Source: Siphonobacter curvatus (GTDB taxonomy: Bacteria > Bacteroidota > Bacteroidia > Cytophagales > Spirosomataceae). Taken from it: DNA of 64,000 nucleotides. Every line of letters starts with the position of its first letter. The first letter of the stretch is position 1. The notes beneath the pieces are model-generated. The model did no database searches. It saw only the letters and a list, made by a program, of their open reading frames with translations, and had not been told where the DNA came from. The translations under genes and the position numbers were made by a program. Positions 18,142 to 26,611 of this stretch are shown here, piece by piece. The stretch spans positions 868,001 through 932,000 of the forward strand of contig NZ_PTRA01000001.1 of NCBI RefSeq assembly GCF_002943425.1, read 5' to 3'.

Positions 18142-18190
18142 CAACGAAAAGCCCCTTCCGAACACGTGCGGAAGGGGCTTTTCGTTGTTA
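18139..18190. terminator. bidirectional terminator between antiporter and rhaT
   Basis: A 22-bp perfect inverted repeat (18139-18160 and 18169-18190) has an 8-nt loop and a GC-rich core GCCCCTTCCG. The antiporter stop codon TAA (18139-18141) is part of the stem. The arms are A- and T-rich outside the core, so it can stop both convergent genes. Confidence 0.9.
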
Positions 18191-18200
18191 GAAGATGCGT

Positions 18201-19259
18201 TTATTCACTCAAATAATTGCCGTAGCCAACGACCATAACCGACAGGATGATAGTCGCAATACCCGTCAGAATGGTACGATACGTAGCGGGTTGTACGCCT
18301 TTCCATTCCTTCAGGTACAAACCCCAAAGGTTGGAAATAATGATGATACTGGCCGTGTGCAAAATCCAGGAACTGGCTCCGTTGCCCAGCTTGCTTTCAC
18401 CCATGCCATAGAAGAAGAACTGGAGGAACCAGGTCGTGCCCGCGATGGCCGAAAACACGTAGTTATTCAGCAGGGGCGTTTTGGAATCAGTATAGTTACC
18501 AAAGGTTTTATTGCGGAAATTCAGCAGTAAGGACCACAGGAGGTTAGTAGTCAGTCCTCCCCAGAGTACGACGACGAAAATGACATTATTCTGAAACAGC
18601 GGATTACAACCCGCGGTGATCGCTTTCAAAGCCATCGGCTTTCCGGCTTCGATACCGAAGTTGAAACAGGCACTCAGAATACCGGAGAATGTAGCTACAA
18701 TCAGACCCGTCCAGAGGTTGAATTCCTGTACACTGGCTTTTTTCTCTTCTTCGGAAAGATCGACTTCTTTCATGACGCCCGCCCGTCCGCAAATTACAAT
18801 GCCGATGATACAGATGAGTACGCCCAGGAGTACTACTTTGCCACCCGTAGAATTAATCATTTGCGTAATCGTTCCTTCGGTTTCCTGGGTAAAGAAATCG
18901 CGGTAAATCGGGGGAATCAAAGCACCGAAGGCTGAGCAAAAGCCCAGTACCACTGACTGGCCAAGGGAGAGGCCCAGGTAACGCACGGATAACCCAAACG
19001 TAAGGCCACCGATGCCCCACAACAGTCCCATCACGTAGGTCCAGAAAAGCGTATCGCTATCGGTTTGCCGAATGATGGCCATGAAATCAGGAATCGTAAG
19101 CCAGGCGGCCACGTAAGGAGCGATTAGCCAGGAGAATAGACCACCAATGATCCAGTAACTTTCCCAAGCCCACTCTTTTACGCGTTTGAAAGGAATATAG
19201 AAACTGCCGGAAGCGAACCCACCAATGAAGTGGAAAATGACACCAAAGAGAGCCTGCAT
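18201..19259 (-). CDS. rhaT: L-rhamnose:H+ symporter family protein
   Basis: A 352-residue, ten-helix transporter of the RhaT family, as shown by FHFIGGFASGSFYIPFKRV, the MGLLWGIGGLTFGLSVRYLG segment and conserved GTTWFLQFFFYGMG near the C-terminus. RhaT imports L-rhamnose with protons, but related proteins may carry other sugars. A longer open frame runs to 19421; I chose ATG 19259 because the extra 54 residues are not membrane-like and a perfect -7 box (TAGCTTTG, minus, 19296-19289) lies inside that extension, 30 bp before this ATG. No rhamnose catabolic genes are nearby. Confidence 0.85.
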   Translation of the reverse strand: MQALFGVIFHFIGGFASGSFYIPFKRVKEWAWESYWIIGGLFSWLIAPYVAAWLTIPDFMAIIRQTDSDTLFWTYVMGLLWGIGGLTFGLSVRYLGLSLGQSVVLGFCSAFGALIPPIYRDFFTQETEGTITQMINSTGGKVVLLGVLICIIGIVICGRAGVMKEVDLSEEEKKASVQEFNLWTGLIVATFSGILSACFNFGIEAGKPMALKAITAGCNPLFQNNVIFVVVLWGGLTTNLLWSLLLNFRNKTFGNYTDSKTPLLNNYVFSAIAGTTWFLQFFFYGMGESKLGNGASSWILHTASIIIISNLWGLYLKEWKGVQPATYRTILTGIATIILSVMVVGYGNYLSE

Positions 19260-19288
19260 AAAGAAAGAGTAGAGGTATTCGTAATTCC

Positions 19289-19296
19289 CAAAGCTA
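19289..19296 (-). promoter_or_regulatory. -7 promoter box (TAGCTTTG) of rhaT
   Basis: A perfect TAnnTTTG on the minus strand lies 30 bp upstream of ATG 19259. It supports the shorter start over the frame opening at 19421. Confidence 0.55.
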
Positions 19297-19604
19297 GGGA
19301 AGTTCGGGGATTTTAACCATCCCGTACTGTCGGGGAAATAGGCTTTTTCGGGTGTTTGCTTGAAATATTTGAATACTTTTTCTATCAAAAAACGAATAAG
19401 AGCATCGCATGAAAATGCCACGGATCAGTAATCCATGGCATTCCGACGAACCTTCAACCTTTTTCTATACTACACGCAAAACGTGTGTTCGTGTGTAGCA
19501 CACAAACTGGGTATACAACGAAGGCCGTTCGTAAGCGGGTATGAATCAGGGAAAAAGATGCGATGGAATGCCGGACAAGTACGATCAAAAACCTTAAAAA
19601 ATAG

Positions 19605-19635
19605 AAACCCCGTCCGAGTACCTGGGACGGGGTTT
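19605..19635 (-). terminator. intrinsic terminator of the thiolase operon
   Basis: An 11-bp perfect stem AAACCCCGTCC / GGACGGGGTTT with a 9-nt loop is followed on the minus strand by CTATTTTTT. It lies 21 bp after the thiolase stop. Confidence 0.85.
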
Positions 19636-19656
19636 TAGGCTTGATAAAGAGAAGCC

Positions 19657-20835
19657 TTAATTTAAAAACTCGTAGATACCGGCTACGCCCTGACCGCCGC
19701 CGACGCAGGCCGTGACCATGCCGTATTTTTGCTGCCGCCGACGCATTTCGTGGAGCAATTGCACCGATAAACGGGCTCCGGTAGATCCCAAAGCGTGACC
19801 TAAGGCAATGGCTCCACCGTTTGGATTGACCAGCTCGGGATTGATACCCAGCTCCTGAATCACCGCCAGCGACTGGGCCGCGAAAGCTTCATTCAGTTCC
19901 ACCTGCTCAATATCGTCCAGTTTCAGTCCCGCCTGTTTCAGAGCTTTGGGGATAGCCGCCACGGGGCCAATGCCCATGATCCGGGGTTCGACGCCCGCCG
20001 TAGCGTAGCTCATCATCCGGGCAATGGGTTGCAGGGCCAGTTCCTTCACCAGCCGCTCGGACATAACGACGACGAACGCCGCTCCATCGGAAGTTTGGGA
20101 GGAATTGCCCGCCGTAACGCTACCATTGGCCGCAAAGACGGGTTTCAGCTTTGCTAACGCTTCCAGACTCGTATCTGCCCGGGGGCCTTCGTCGAGAGCT
20201 ACGGCGTATTCTTTCGTTTTTTTCTTACCGCTCAGGGGATCAAAAAAGGTTTCCTGAACTGGAATCGGAACAATTTCCTGATCGAAAATTCCTTCTGCCT
20301 GAGCTTTCAACGCTTTCTGATGGCTAGCCAGAGCAAAGGCATCCTGAGCTTCCCGGCTAATTTTGAACTGTTGTGCTACCTGTTCCGCCGTAAGACCCAT
20401 GCTGAGGTAGTAATCCGCGTGATTTTTGGCAATGTCGTAGTTGAGAGCCGTTTTCCAGCCCATCACCGGCACCAGCGACATGGATTCCGTACCACCCGCA
20501 ATAATGCAATCGGCCCAGCCCGCGTGGATTTTGCTGGCGGCCATGGCCACGGCTTCCAAACCGGAACCGCAGTAGCGGTTAATCGTCAGGCCCGAAACGG
20601 TTTCGGGAAGGGCCAGTAGCGAAATATACCGACCCATCTGCATGCCCTGTTCGGCTTCGGGTACGGCGTTGCCGACGATGAGATCGTCGACGCGGCTGGG
20701 GTCCAGTTGAGGAATCGTTGAAAGGGTATGTTTAATAACCGTAGCCGCCAGATCGTCGGGGCGAGTAAAGCGTAAACCTCCCTTGGGAGCTTTACCGACG
20801 GGGCTACGGAAACCGGCTACAATGTAAGCGTCCAT
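19657..20835 (-). CDS. fadA: acetyl-CoA C-acyltransferase (thiolase)
   Basis: A 392-residue thiolase. All catalytic residues are in place: nucleophile Cys89 in [11 protein letters not shown], His347 in [16 protein letters not shown] and Cys377 in TACVGGGQG. Such enzymes cleave 3-ketoacyl-CoA in fatty-acid oxidation or condense acetyl-CoA. The sequence looks more like the degradative FadA/FadI type, but no hydratase or dehydrogenase genes are adjacent, so direction is not certain. It lies 31 bp after the stop of the upstream GNAT-like gene on the same strand and probably shares its transcript. Confidence 0.9.
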   Translation of the reverse strand: MDAYIVAGFRSPVGKAPKGGLRFTRPDDLAATVIKHTLSTIPQLDPSRVDDLIVGNAVPEAEQGMQMGRYISLLALPETVSGLTINRYCGSGLEAVAMAASKIHAGWADCIIAGGTESMSLVPVMGWKTALNYDIAKNHADYYLSMGLTAEQVAQQFKISREAQDAFALASHQKALKAQAEGIFDQEIVPIPVQETFFDPLSGKKKTKEYAVALDEGPRADTSLEALAKLKPVFAANGSVTAGNSSQTSDGAAFVVVMSERLVKELALQPIARMMSYATAGVEPRIMGIGPVAAIPKALKQAGLKLDDIEQVELNEAFAAQSLAVIQELGINPELVNPNGGAIALGHALGSTGARLSVQLLHEMRRRQQKYGMVTACVGGGQGVAGIYEFLN

Positions 20836-20866
20836 GAAATTGTTGAATGATTTGAAGACAATTTAT

Positions 20867-21814
20867 TTACTTTCTGGGAAAGAAGAACGTGTACGTGCGT
20901 TTTTCTGATTCAATCGCTCCAAGATTATTTTTAAAACGAATGAGACCTTCGTTGCGTTCGCCGTTCTCAGTGGAGATTCCCAGATCCAGTAGTTCGTACC
21001 CTTCGCGTTGACAAACCCGATACAAACCCGCATACGCCAGAATGAGCGGACTGGAGCTTAAAAAAGTCGGATCATCAGCAGGATACAGGGTATACAGAAT
21101 CCGGTCATTGATGTGAACCGTTACGATTAAAGCCGCCAGCACGGTATCCTGCCGCACGGTGAACACCCGAAAAATGCCGGGCAACTGCTGGACAGACTGC
21201 CGTAATTGCTCCAGCGATAGGGTCATCGGACGGTTTTTCCGCCGCCGGGCTTCGGCTATGAAGGCGTGTACCTGCGGCCAGTCGGGTTCCACCCATTCAG
21301 AAAACTTAAAACCTTCCCGCTCGCTTTTCCTTAATCGACGTAAAGTGGAGGTGTGTAAGTGCTGTTCAATGGGTAGGGAAGAAACCGGAAGGTGCTGATT
21401 CAGTTCGCTGGTCGTGACCCGAAAACCAGCTTCTGTAAACAGCCGATGCAGGTGAGAAGCTAAATCGGGATTGAGTCCATCTGGAAAACTGCGGAGTTCA
21501 AGAAAAGGTACGGTTGAAACTTCGGAAAGAACAGCCTGTACGAATATCTGCAACGCTGTAAGCGGAACGTTGGTACTTGTTTCGATGCCGCCAAACGTCG
21601 CCCGGCGGGGACTGATGGCTTTTTCGGGCGTCATAAATACCGTAAGCCGGGCCTGTATCTGCTCCGCTTTCAGTAAAAAAAAGGTCAGTACCCGGTCGCC
21701 CGGCTGTACCTGGGTTTGAAGGTGAAGGGGTTCATTAAACAAATAACGTTCAAAGGGGAGGGTCGGAATAGCTTCTGAAAACTCAACGATCCGTACCGTA
21801 TACGTAGCATCCAT
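20867..21814 (-). CDS. GNAT/FemAB-like acyltransferase-fold protein
   Basis: A 315-residue protein. The C-terminal half shows a GNAT-type or FemAB-like fold: STLRRLRKSEREGFKFSEW, a helix-rich middle, then GIFRVFTVRQDTVLAALIVTV and LDLGISTENGERNEGLIRFK, similar to the acetyltransferase domain (GNAT_acetyltransf_6-like) found in peptidoglycan-bridge or polysaccharide-linked enzymes. The N-terminal half may be a degenerate second GNAT domain. Substrate unknown. ATG 21814 (MDATYTVRIVEF) is preferred to 21832 because six extra residues add nothing conserved. It is the first gene of a two-gene unit with the thiolase. Confidence 0.6.
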   Translation of the reverse strand: MDATYTVRIVEFSEAIPTLPFERYLFNEPLHLQTQVQPGDRVLTFFLLKAEQIQARLTVFMTPEKAISPRRATFGGIETSTNVPLTALQIFVQAVLSEVSTVPFLELRSFPDGLNPDLASHLHRLFTEAGFRVTTSELNQHLPVSSLPIEQHLHTSTLRRLRKSEREGFKFSEWVEPDWPQVHAFIAEARRRKNRPMTLSLEQLRQSVQQLPGIFRVFTVRQDTVLAALIVTVHINDRILYTLYPADDPTFLSSSPLILAYAGLYRVCQREGYELLDLGISTENGERNEGLIRFKNNLGAIESEKRTYTFFFPRK

Positions 21815-21928
21815 AAGAGGAGCAAAGTACAAAAATCCTGGTTTCTGGTTGCGAGTTGTTGGTTGATTGTAACGTTGATCAAGGGAAATTAGGTAACAGA
21901 TTCTTTAAAGGTAGCCTAGTATAGCCCT

Positions 21929-22549
21929 CTATTTCTTACTAATAAACGCATTGCCCTTCACGTAGAAACGATAGGGGAGTTCTACGCCTACTTTAATGCC
22001 AATCCGTGTCGTCTGGACCACGTCGAAATCGTGTAAAACGGCCGGTTCGATAAACAACGGACTATCCTGAATCATCCAAAAATTCATCTCCTTGGTAATA
22101 GCCATGGCGTGTACCAGACTCGCCGGTCCCTTACACAACTGCGTCGGTTTCAGTACCCGATCGGCGTAAGTTTTCCCAAAAAACTGCTGAATTCGTTGCT
22201 GGGCGGCAATACGACGTTCGGCCATCAAATCCAGCCCTTCCGTCGGTTCCAAAGCCCGGATCAGAACGGCCTCGCCAATACCTTCGCCACCACTGGAAAT
22301 ATTGACGCAGTAATACTGACCATAAATCTGGTAAACGTAAATCATGCCTACTGGACCGAACATGGGGGCATTGCGAACCGTCTTTCGCGTGTAGGCGTGG
22401 CAGGCCGGATCGTCTTTTAGATACGCTTCTGTTTCGACGATAATCCCCGCCGTGCGGCCCTCGGGACCGTTATGAACCAATACACATCCCAGTAAATTAC
22501 GGGCTAAATCGAGGGAAGGTTGCTGATAGAATTCGGTAGTGAGCGGCAT
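21929..22549 (-). CDS. mpg: 3-methyladenine DNA glycosylase (AAG/MPG family)
   Basis: A 206-residue base-excision repair enzyme that removes alkylated purines such as 3-methyladenine and hypoxanthine. Family features include ARNLLGCVLVH, the catalytic region GIIVETEAYLKDDPACHAY, MFGPVGMIYVYQIYGQYYCVNI with the intercalating-tyrosine neighbourhood, and LCKGPASLVHAMAI. I chose ATG 22549 (MPLTTEFYQQPSLDLARNLLG) because the upstream 17 residues are not conserved and overlap a hairpin. It follows yicC on the same strand but an inverted repeat lies between, so transcription may be partly separate. Confidence 0.93.
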   Translation of the reverse strand: MPLTTEFYQQPSLDLARNLLGCVLVHNGPEGRTAGIIVETEAYLKDDPACHAYTRKTVRNAPMFGPVGMIYVYQIYGQYYCVNISSGGEGIGEAVLIRALEPTEGLDLMAERRIAAQQRIQQFFGKTYADRVLKPTQLCKGPASLVHAMAITKEMNFWMIQDSPLFIEPAVLHDFDVVQTTRIGIKVGVELPYRFYVKGNAFISKK

Positions 22550-22571
22550 AGATATACTAGAATAAAACGCA

Positions 22572-22609
22572 ATACGGCGTACGGAATAAAACCATTCCAT
22601 ACGCCGTAT
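22572..22609 (-). terminator. hairpin between yicC and mpg
   Basis: Arms 22572-22587 and 22594-22609 pair over 16 bp with one G-T wobble and a 6-nt loop. On the minus strand GCGTTTTATTC follows, so it is a likely attenuating terminator after yicC. Confidence 0.65.
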
Positions 22610-22674
22610 CTATTTGGGTGGTTCACCGTGACTAGCCTAGTATGTAATCCGAAGAACATTCAAAGGCTCACTAT

Positions 22675-23553
22675 TTACAACACGTTCGCCGTTTGTTCCT
22701 TAATTTTCTCCAGATCGTCTTTCATACCTACGACCAGTCGCTGCAGGCCCGCATCATTGGCTTTCGAGCCGATGGTATTGATTTCTCGGCCAATTTCCTG
22801 AGCCATGAAACCCAGCTTTTTGCCGTTACCTTCCTGGATGATTTCCCGGAAATAATCGAGGTGCGTTTGCAGGCGTACTTTTTCTTCGGAAATGTCGTAT
22901 TTCTCGACGTAGTAGACCAACTCCTGCTCGAAGCGATTTTTATCGAAACCATCTTCCCCGAGTAAATCCGTAATGGTTTTCAGCAAGCGTTCGCGTACTG
23001 CCGGAATCCGCAGTCCATCCTGTTCGGAAACTTGCTGTAAGCCTTTTTCAATCCCGTTGATGCAATCGCTGAAGATCCCTTCGAGCACCTGTCCTTCGCG
23101 TTCGCGGAAGGCCTGGCATTCGGTCAGGGCCAGACGTACGGCTTCCAGAGCGGTTTTCCACTCGTCTTCCGAGCTTTCTGTAACTACTTCGGTATTTTGG
23201 GCATTCGGCCAGGTCAGAGCCAGCTTGAACATTTCCAGATCGTCGAAACTGTTGCTCAGGTGGTAGAAGCTTTCGCGTAAATCCTGAAAATACGCCTTCA
23301 CGAGCGGACGGTTTACTGAAACGGAGGCTTCGGCCTGTGCCGTCTTAGTAATACTGATATTCAGCTCAATCTTTCCGCGTTCAAGTTCAGCCGAAAGGAG
23401 ATTACGCAGTTCAATTTCCCGACTTGATAAACTTTTGGGTATGCGGCAAAAAATGTCTAACCCTTTGGAATTTAACGTCTTAATTTCAGCGGTTACCTGA
23501 AAGCCATCCGCTTCCAGTACGCCCCGACCAAAGCCGGTCATCGATTTCAACAT
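22675..23553 (-). CDS. yicC: YicC/YloC-family endoribonuclease
   Basis: A 292-residue protein of the YicC family, a conserved metal-dependent endoribonuclease linked to small-RNA turnover in E. coli. The N-terminal MLKSMTGFGRG and the middle EIKTLNSKGLDIFCRIP are diagnostic, and the C-terminal half (DUF1732) has LDYFREIIQEGNGKKLGFMAQEIGREINTIGSKANDAGLQ, which holds conserved Glu/His-type metal ligands. In many Bacteroidota yicC precedes gmk; here pdxA precedes it by 26 bp on the same strand, so pdxA-yicC form an operon. Confidence 0.93.
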   Translation of the reverse strand: MLKSMTGFGRGVLEADGFQVTAEIKTLNSKGLDIFCRIPKSLSSREIELRNLLSAELERGKIELNISITKTAQAEASVSVNRPLVKAYFQDLRESFYHLSNSFDDLEMFKLALTWPNAQNTEVVTESSEDEWKTALEAVRLALTECQAFREREGQVLEGIFSDCINGIEKGLQQVSEQDGLRIPAVRERLLKTITDLLGEDGFDKNRFEQELVYYVEKYDISEEKVRLQTHLDYFREIIQEGNGKKLGFMAQEIGREINTIGSKANDAGLQRLVVGMKDDLEKIKEQTANVL

Positions 23554-23579
23554 AGCACAGAAAATATGAACAAGAACGA

Positions 23580-25343
23580 CTAAGCTTCAGGGGTCTCGTC
23601 CGGTTTAGCGTTGGTTGGCGGCGTTTTGGCAATCAGTAAAGATTGAGAAATCGCTAATAATTTTACCTGGGCTTCCCGATTTTCCGAAGGGGTTCCTTCC
23701 TGATCCGGTTTAGGCCGCTGGTTCTGATTTTCCCGCCGATCCGGGCGTGGCTGACGCTCGTCTCGCTGGAAACGGGGGTTGTTATTCCGATTTTGCCGGT
23801 CTTCCCGCCGGGGGCGTTCATTGGGACGTTGTTCTTCGCTGCCGGAAGGGGTCGCGTCAGCACTGACTTCCTGCGGGGGCCGCTGGTTTTGATTTTCCCG
23901 CCGATCTGGGCGTTGCTGACGCTCTTCCCGTTGGGGACGGTTATTCCGATTTTGTCGGTCCTCCCGCCGGGGGCGTTCGTTCGTTCGTTGTTCTTCGGTT
24001 TTGGGCTGAAGCGGTTGTTCGGCTACCGGGTCCGATGCGGGCAAGTCCGTAGCTACGGGTGAGGCAGCTGGACGGCGGTCTTCCCGGGGTTGCCGATTTT
24101 CGCGGTTGGAGCGGTCTTCCCGATTGGGCCGATCCTCCCGGGTCGCTCGTTCTTCGCGGGGTTGCCGCTCGTCGCGATTCGGGCGATCTTCCCGGTTGGG
24201 ACGCTCTTCCTTATTGGGACGTTCCTGTGAGCGGGTCGAAGTTTCCGTTCGAGGATCCCGTTCATCCGTGACGGGCAGTTCCGTCATGGCTGCACTATTC
24301 TGGTGCTCCAGTCCTTGGGCTTCTAGGCTTTCCCATTCGGTACGATGCCGTACAATGTCCAGAGCCGAGTACAACGCGTGTAACATGGAACTGGGGTCCG
24401 CTACATTTTTACCCGCAATATCGTAAGCCGTGCCGTGATCAGGACTCGTCCGGACAATGGGCAGACCTGCCGTAAAGTTCACGCCGTCTTCAAAAGCCAG
24501 CATCTTAAACGGCATCAGGCCCTGATCGTGGTACATCGCCAGAATGGCGTCGAATTTCTTCCAGCTATTGGCCCCAAAGAAGCCGTCAGCGGGAAAAGGT
24601 CCGTACACCAGATGATTTTTCTTCCGGAATTGATCGATTACGGGGGTAATTACCTCCTTTTCTTCGTTACCTAAAAGTCCGTCTTCACCCGCGTGTGGGT
24701 TCAAACTCAGGACAGCGACGCGGGGTTTCTGGATACCAAAATCTTCCTTTAAAGATTTAATAATCTGGGTTAATTTCCGGGAAACCGCATCCTGATTGAT
24801 GTTCGAACGAACCCGGCCCAAGGGCACGTGACCCGTCACGACGCCGACTTTCAGGCGTTCAGAAACCATGAACATCAGGTATTCAGAACTGCTGAAGGCT
24901 TCGGCGAGGTATTCGGTATGCCCCGGAAACTTGAATTCTTCGGATTGAATATTGTACTTGTTGATGGGAGCCGTCACCAAAGCGGCCAGATGTCCCGCTT
25001 TTAGATCTTCAACGGCTTTGGCCAGACTCTGGTAAGCCGCCTGTCCGGCTTCGGGTACTACATTACCCGGTTCGACATTGGTTTGGCTATCATCAAAACA
25101 GGTGATAACGTTGACCATTTTAGTGTTCAACTGATCCGCCGCCGGGGCCGGATGCAGTTGCCAGTCTTTCATGTCGTACAGATGCTTGTAACGGTTCAGT
25201 ACCCGCATCGATCCGTAGACCACCGGCGTAAAATGTTTATTGAGTTGATTTCCGTGTAAGGCTTTCAGGATTACTTCGGGTCCGATGCCGTTGTAATCGC
25301 CCAAAGTGATGCCAATAACCGGTTTCTGTGCTTGCTCGCTCAT
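23580..25343 (-). CDS. pdxA: 4-hydroxythreonine-4-phosphate dehydrogenase PdxA with a long Arg/Asn/Glu/Pro-rich C-terminal tail
   Basis: Residues 1-345 are a complete PdxA, which oxidises 4-phosphohydroxy-L-threonine in vitamin B6 synthesis: LGDYNGIGPEV at the start and metal-binding His142 (GHTEYLA), His217 (NPHAGEDG) and His272 (YHDQG). Normal family length is about 330-360. Here about 240 more residues follow, made of low-complexity RPNRED/RQPREE-type units (375-424) and two near-identical blocks of about 40 residues (450-489 and 503-544), with a less charged end. The tail is in frame, with no stop or frameshift signature. Such disordered, Arg-rich tails occur on RNA-binding proteins; its role here is unknown. 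A -7-like TAACTTCG (minus, 25410-25403) lies upstream. Confidence 0.93.
   Translation of the reverse strand: MSEQAQKPVIGITLGDYNGIGPEVILKALHGNQLNKHFTPVVYGSMRVLNRYKHLYDMKDWQLHPAPAADQLNTKMVNVITCFDDSQTNVEPGNVVPEAGQAAYQSLAKAVEDLKAGHLAALVTAPINKYNIQSEEFKFPGHTEYLAEAFSSSEYLMFMVSERLKVGVVTGHVPLGRVRSNINQDAVSRKLTQIIKSLKEDFGIQKPRVAVLSLNPHAGEDGLLGNEEKEVITPVIDQFRKKNHLVYGPFPADGFFGANSWKKFDAILAMYHDQGLMPFKMLAFEDGVNFTAGLPIVRTSPDHGTAYDIAGKNVADPSSMLHALYSALDIVRHRTEWESLEAQGLEHQNSAAMTELPVTDERDPRTETSTRSQERPNKEERPNREDRPNRDERQPREERATREDRPNREDRSNRENRQPREDRRPAASPVATDLPASDPVAEQPLQPKTEEQRTNERPRREDRQNRNNRPQREERQQRPDRRENQNQRPPQEVSADATPSGSEEQRPNERPRREDRQNRNNNPRFQRDERQPRPDRRENQNQRPKPDQEGTPSENREAQVKLLAISQSLLIAKTPPTNAKPDETPEA
23712..24221 (-). 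repeat. repeat region coding the PdxA tail
   Basis: Three blocks: short RPNRED-like units (24072-24221), block A (23877-23996) and block B (23712-23837). A and B are near-identical at the protein level over about 40 residues (both contain NERPRREDRQNRNN and PDRRENQNQRP). The arrangement suggests duplication within the gene. Confidence 0.8.
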
Positions 25344-25644
25344 GATCGTTTCATCCAGTCAGATTTGGGGTTATACTGACCTTGAAAATCAGGATAACTG
25401 GGCGAAGTTACGGCATCCGTCAGGGAATTGGCCCTGCGGGAAGTCTTTTTTTGGCAAAGACCGTAGTAGGGAAAGTTTATTTCTGGCCTACGAGGAATAT
25501 TCAAAATATCCTTTCCTATCGCTTAGGGAAACTCTGAGCCTTGAAAATGGGTTGAATTATACGGACTTTCATGGGCGATACGAAAGTTTTAACTTTGACT
25601 TTTTATTAGCAATACCAGCCCAGCTTTGGCTAACTCCTTCTGCA
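25344..25644. other. intergenic region between divergent pdxA and the serA-like gene
   Basis: A 301-bp divergent promoter region. It contains a perfect -7 box for the + strand gene (25590-25597) and a -7-like TAACTTCG for pdxA. The in-frame extension of the serA-like frame into this region is not conserved and I do not annotate it as coding. Confidence 0.6.
25590..25597 (+). promoter_or_regulatory. -7 promoter box (TAACTTTG) of the serA-like gene
   Basis: A perfect TAnnTTTG lies 47 bp before ATG 25645. It supports that start over the open frame reaching back to 25306. Confidence 0.5.
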
Positions 25645-26610
25645 ATGAAACGAATTTTTGTTTGTGATGAAATGCACCCCAGCCTGTTCGAAATGCTTGA
25701 CAAAGCCGGGTTTGCCTATACCTATCAACCCAAAGCCAAGCGGGACGAAATTCTCGAACAGATTGCCGATTACGAAGGATTGATGATCCGTAATAAAACC
25801 CGCGTGGACGAGGCTTTTCTACAGGCCGCCACGCGTCTGGAATTCATCGGTCGGGCTGGGGCCGGACTGGATCTGATTGACCGGGAAGCCTGCGATCGCC
25901 ATCACGTACGCCTGTTTGCTGCGAATGCCGGAAATATGGACGCCGTGGGCGAACACGCCCTGGGTATGCTACTGGCTCTGCTCAACCATATCCATACCGC
26001 CGACCGGGAAGTACGCCAGAAAATCTGGTTACGCGAAGCCAATCGCGGTACCGAACTGGGCGGCAAAACCGTTGGTCTGATCGGGTACGGGCATAACGGA
26101 CAGGCCTTTGCCAAACGACTGAGCGGCTTCAACGTGAACGTACTGGCTTACGATAAATACCGGGATAATTATTCCGATGCCTATGCCAAGCAGGCCACGA
26201 TGGAGCAGCTTTTTGAGCAGGCCGATGTGCTGAGTTTACACATTCCGCTGATGGATGAAACGAGTTACCTGGTACGCGAAGACTTCATTGGCCGTTTTCA
26301 GAAGCCTTTCTACCTGATCAACTGTTCGCGGGGAGAGATCGTGCAGCTGGCCGCCGTGTTGCAGGGATTACAATCCGGAAAAATACTGGGAGCTTGCCTG
26401 GACGTACTGGAAAACGAAAAACTCCACCAGTTACCCGCCGGTCCTGACGAAGTGTTTGATTCCTTGATTCAATTGCCGAATGTCATCTTTACACCCCACG
26501 TAGCGGGCTGGACGCACGAGAGCTACGTCCGGATTAATGAAGTGCTGGTGCAGCAGATTGCGGAGGCGTTTGGGCAACCGCACAACAACCAACTAATAAC
26601 CAAAAACTAA
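25645..26610 (+). CDS. serA: D-2-hydroxyacid dehydrogenase, likely phosphoglycerate dehydrogenase
   Basis: A 321-residue NAD-dependent dehydrogenase. The NAD-binding loop is GYGHNG (147-152). The catalytic triad is Arg229 (INCSRGE), Glu256 (LDVLENE) and His285 (TPHVAGWTHE). There is no C-terminal ACT domain, so it is the short type of SerA-like enzyme; oxidation of 3-phosphoglycerate to start serine synthesis is likely but other 2-hydroxyacids are possible. ATG 25645 is chosen from the family start MKRIFVCDEMHP and the promoter box in the upstream region. mutS2 starts one base after the stop, so the two are co-transcribed. Confidence 0.82.
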   Translation: MKRIFVCDEMHPSLFEMLDKAGFAYTYQPKAKRDEILEQIADYEGLMIRNKTRVDEAFLQAATRLEFIGRAGAGLDLIDREACDRHHVRLFAANAGNMDAVGEHALGMLLALLNHIHTADREVRQKIWLREANRGTELGGKTVGLIGYGHNGQAFAKRLSGFNVNVLAYDKYRDNYSDAYAKQATMEQLFEQADVLSLHIPLMDETSYLVREDFIGRFQKPFYLINCSRGEIVQLAAVLQGLQSGKILGACLDVLENEKLHQLPAGPDEVFDSLIQLPNVIFTPHVAGWTHESYVRINEVLVQQIAEAFGQPHNNQLITKN

Positions 26611-26611
26611 C

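Larger units (their letters stand above)
19260..19656. other. gene-free stretch upstream of rhaT
   Basis: It contains the rhaT -7 box and the thiolase terminator. The rest has no recognisable gene; a short + frame at 19435-19638 runs into the terminator hairpin and is not supported. Confidence 0.55.

Noticed and set aside
19422-19638. A + strand frame (19435-19638) and an extended rhaT start (19421)
   Set aside because: The first runs into the thiolase terminator, and the second would place the rhaT promoter box inside the coding region and add a non-membrane extension.
26597-26611. A possible ATG start for mutS2
   Set aside because: An in-frame stop at 26597-26599 leaves only the TTG at 26612 before the conserved N-terminus.
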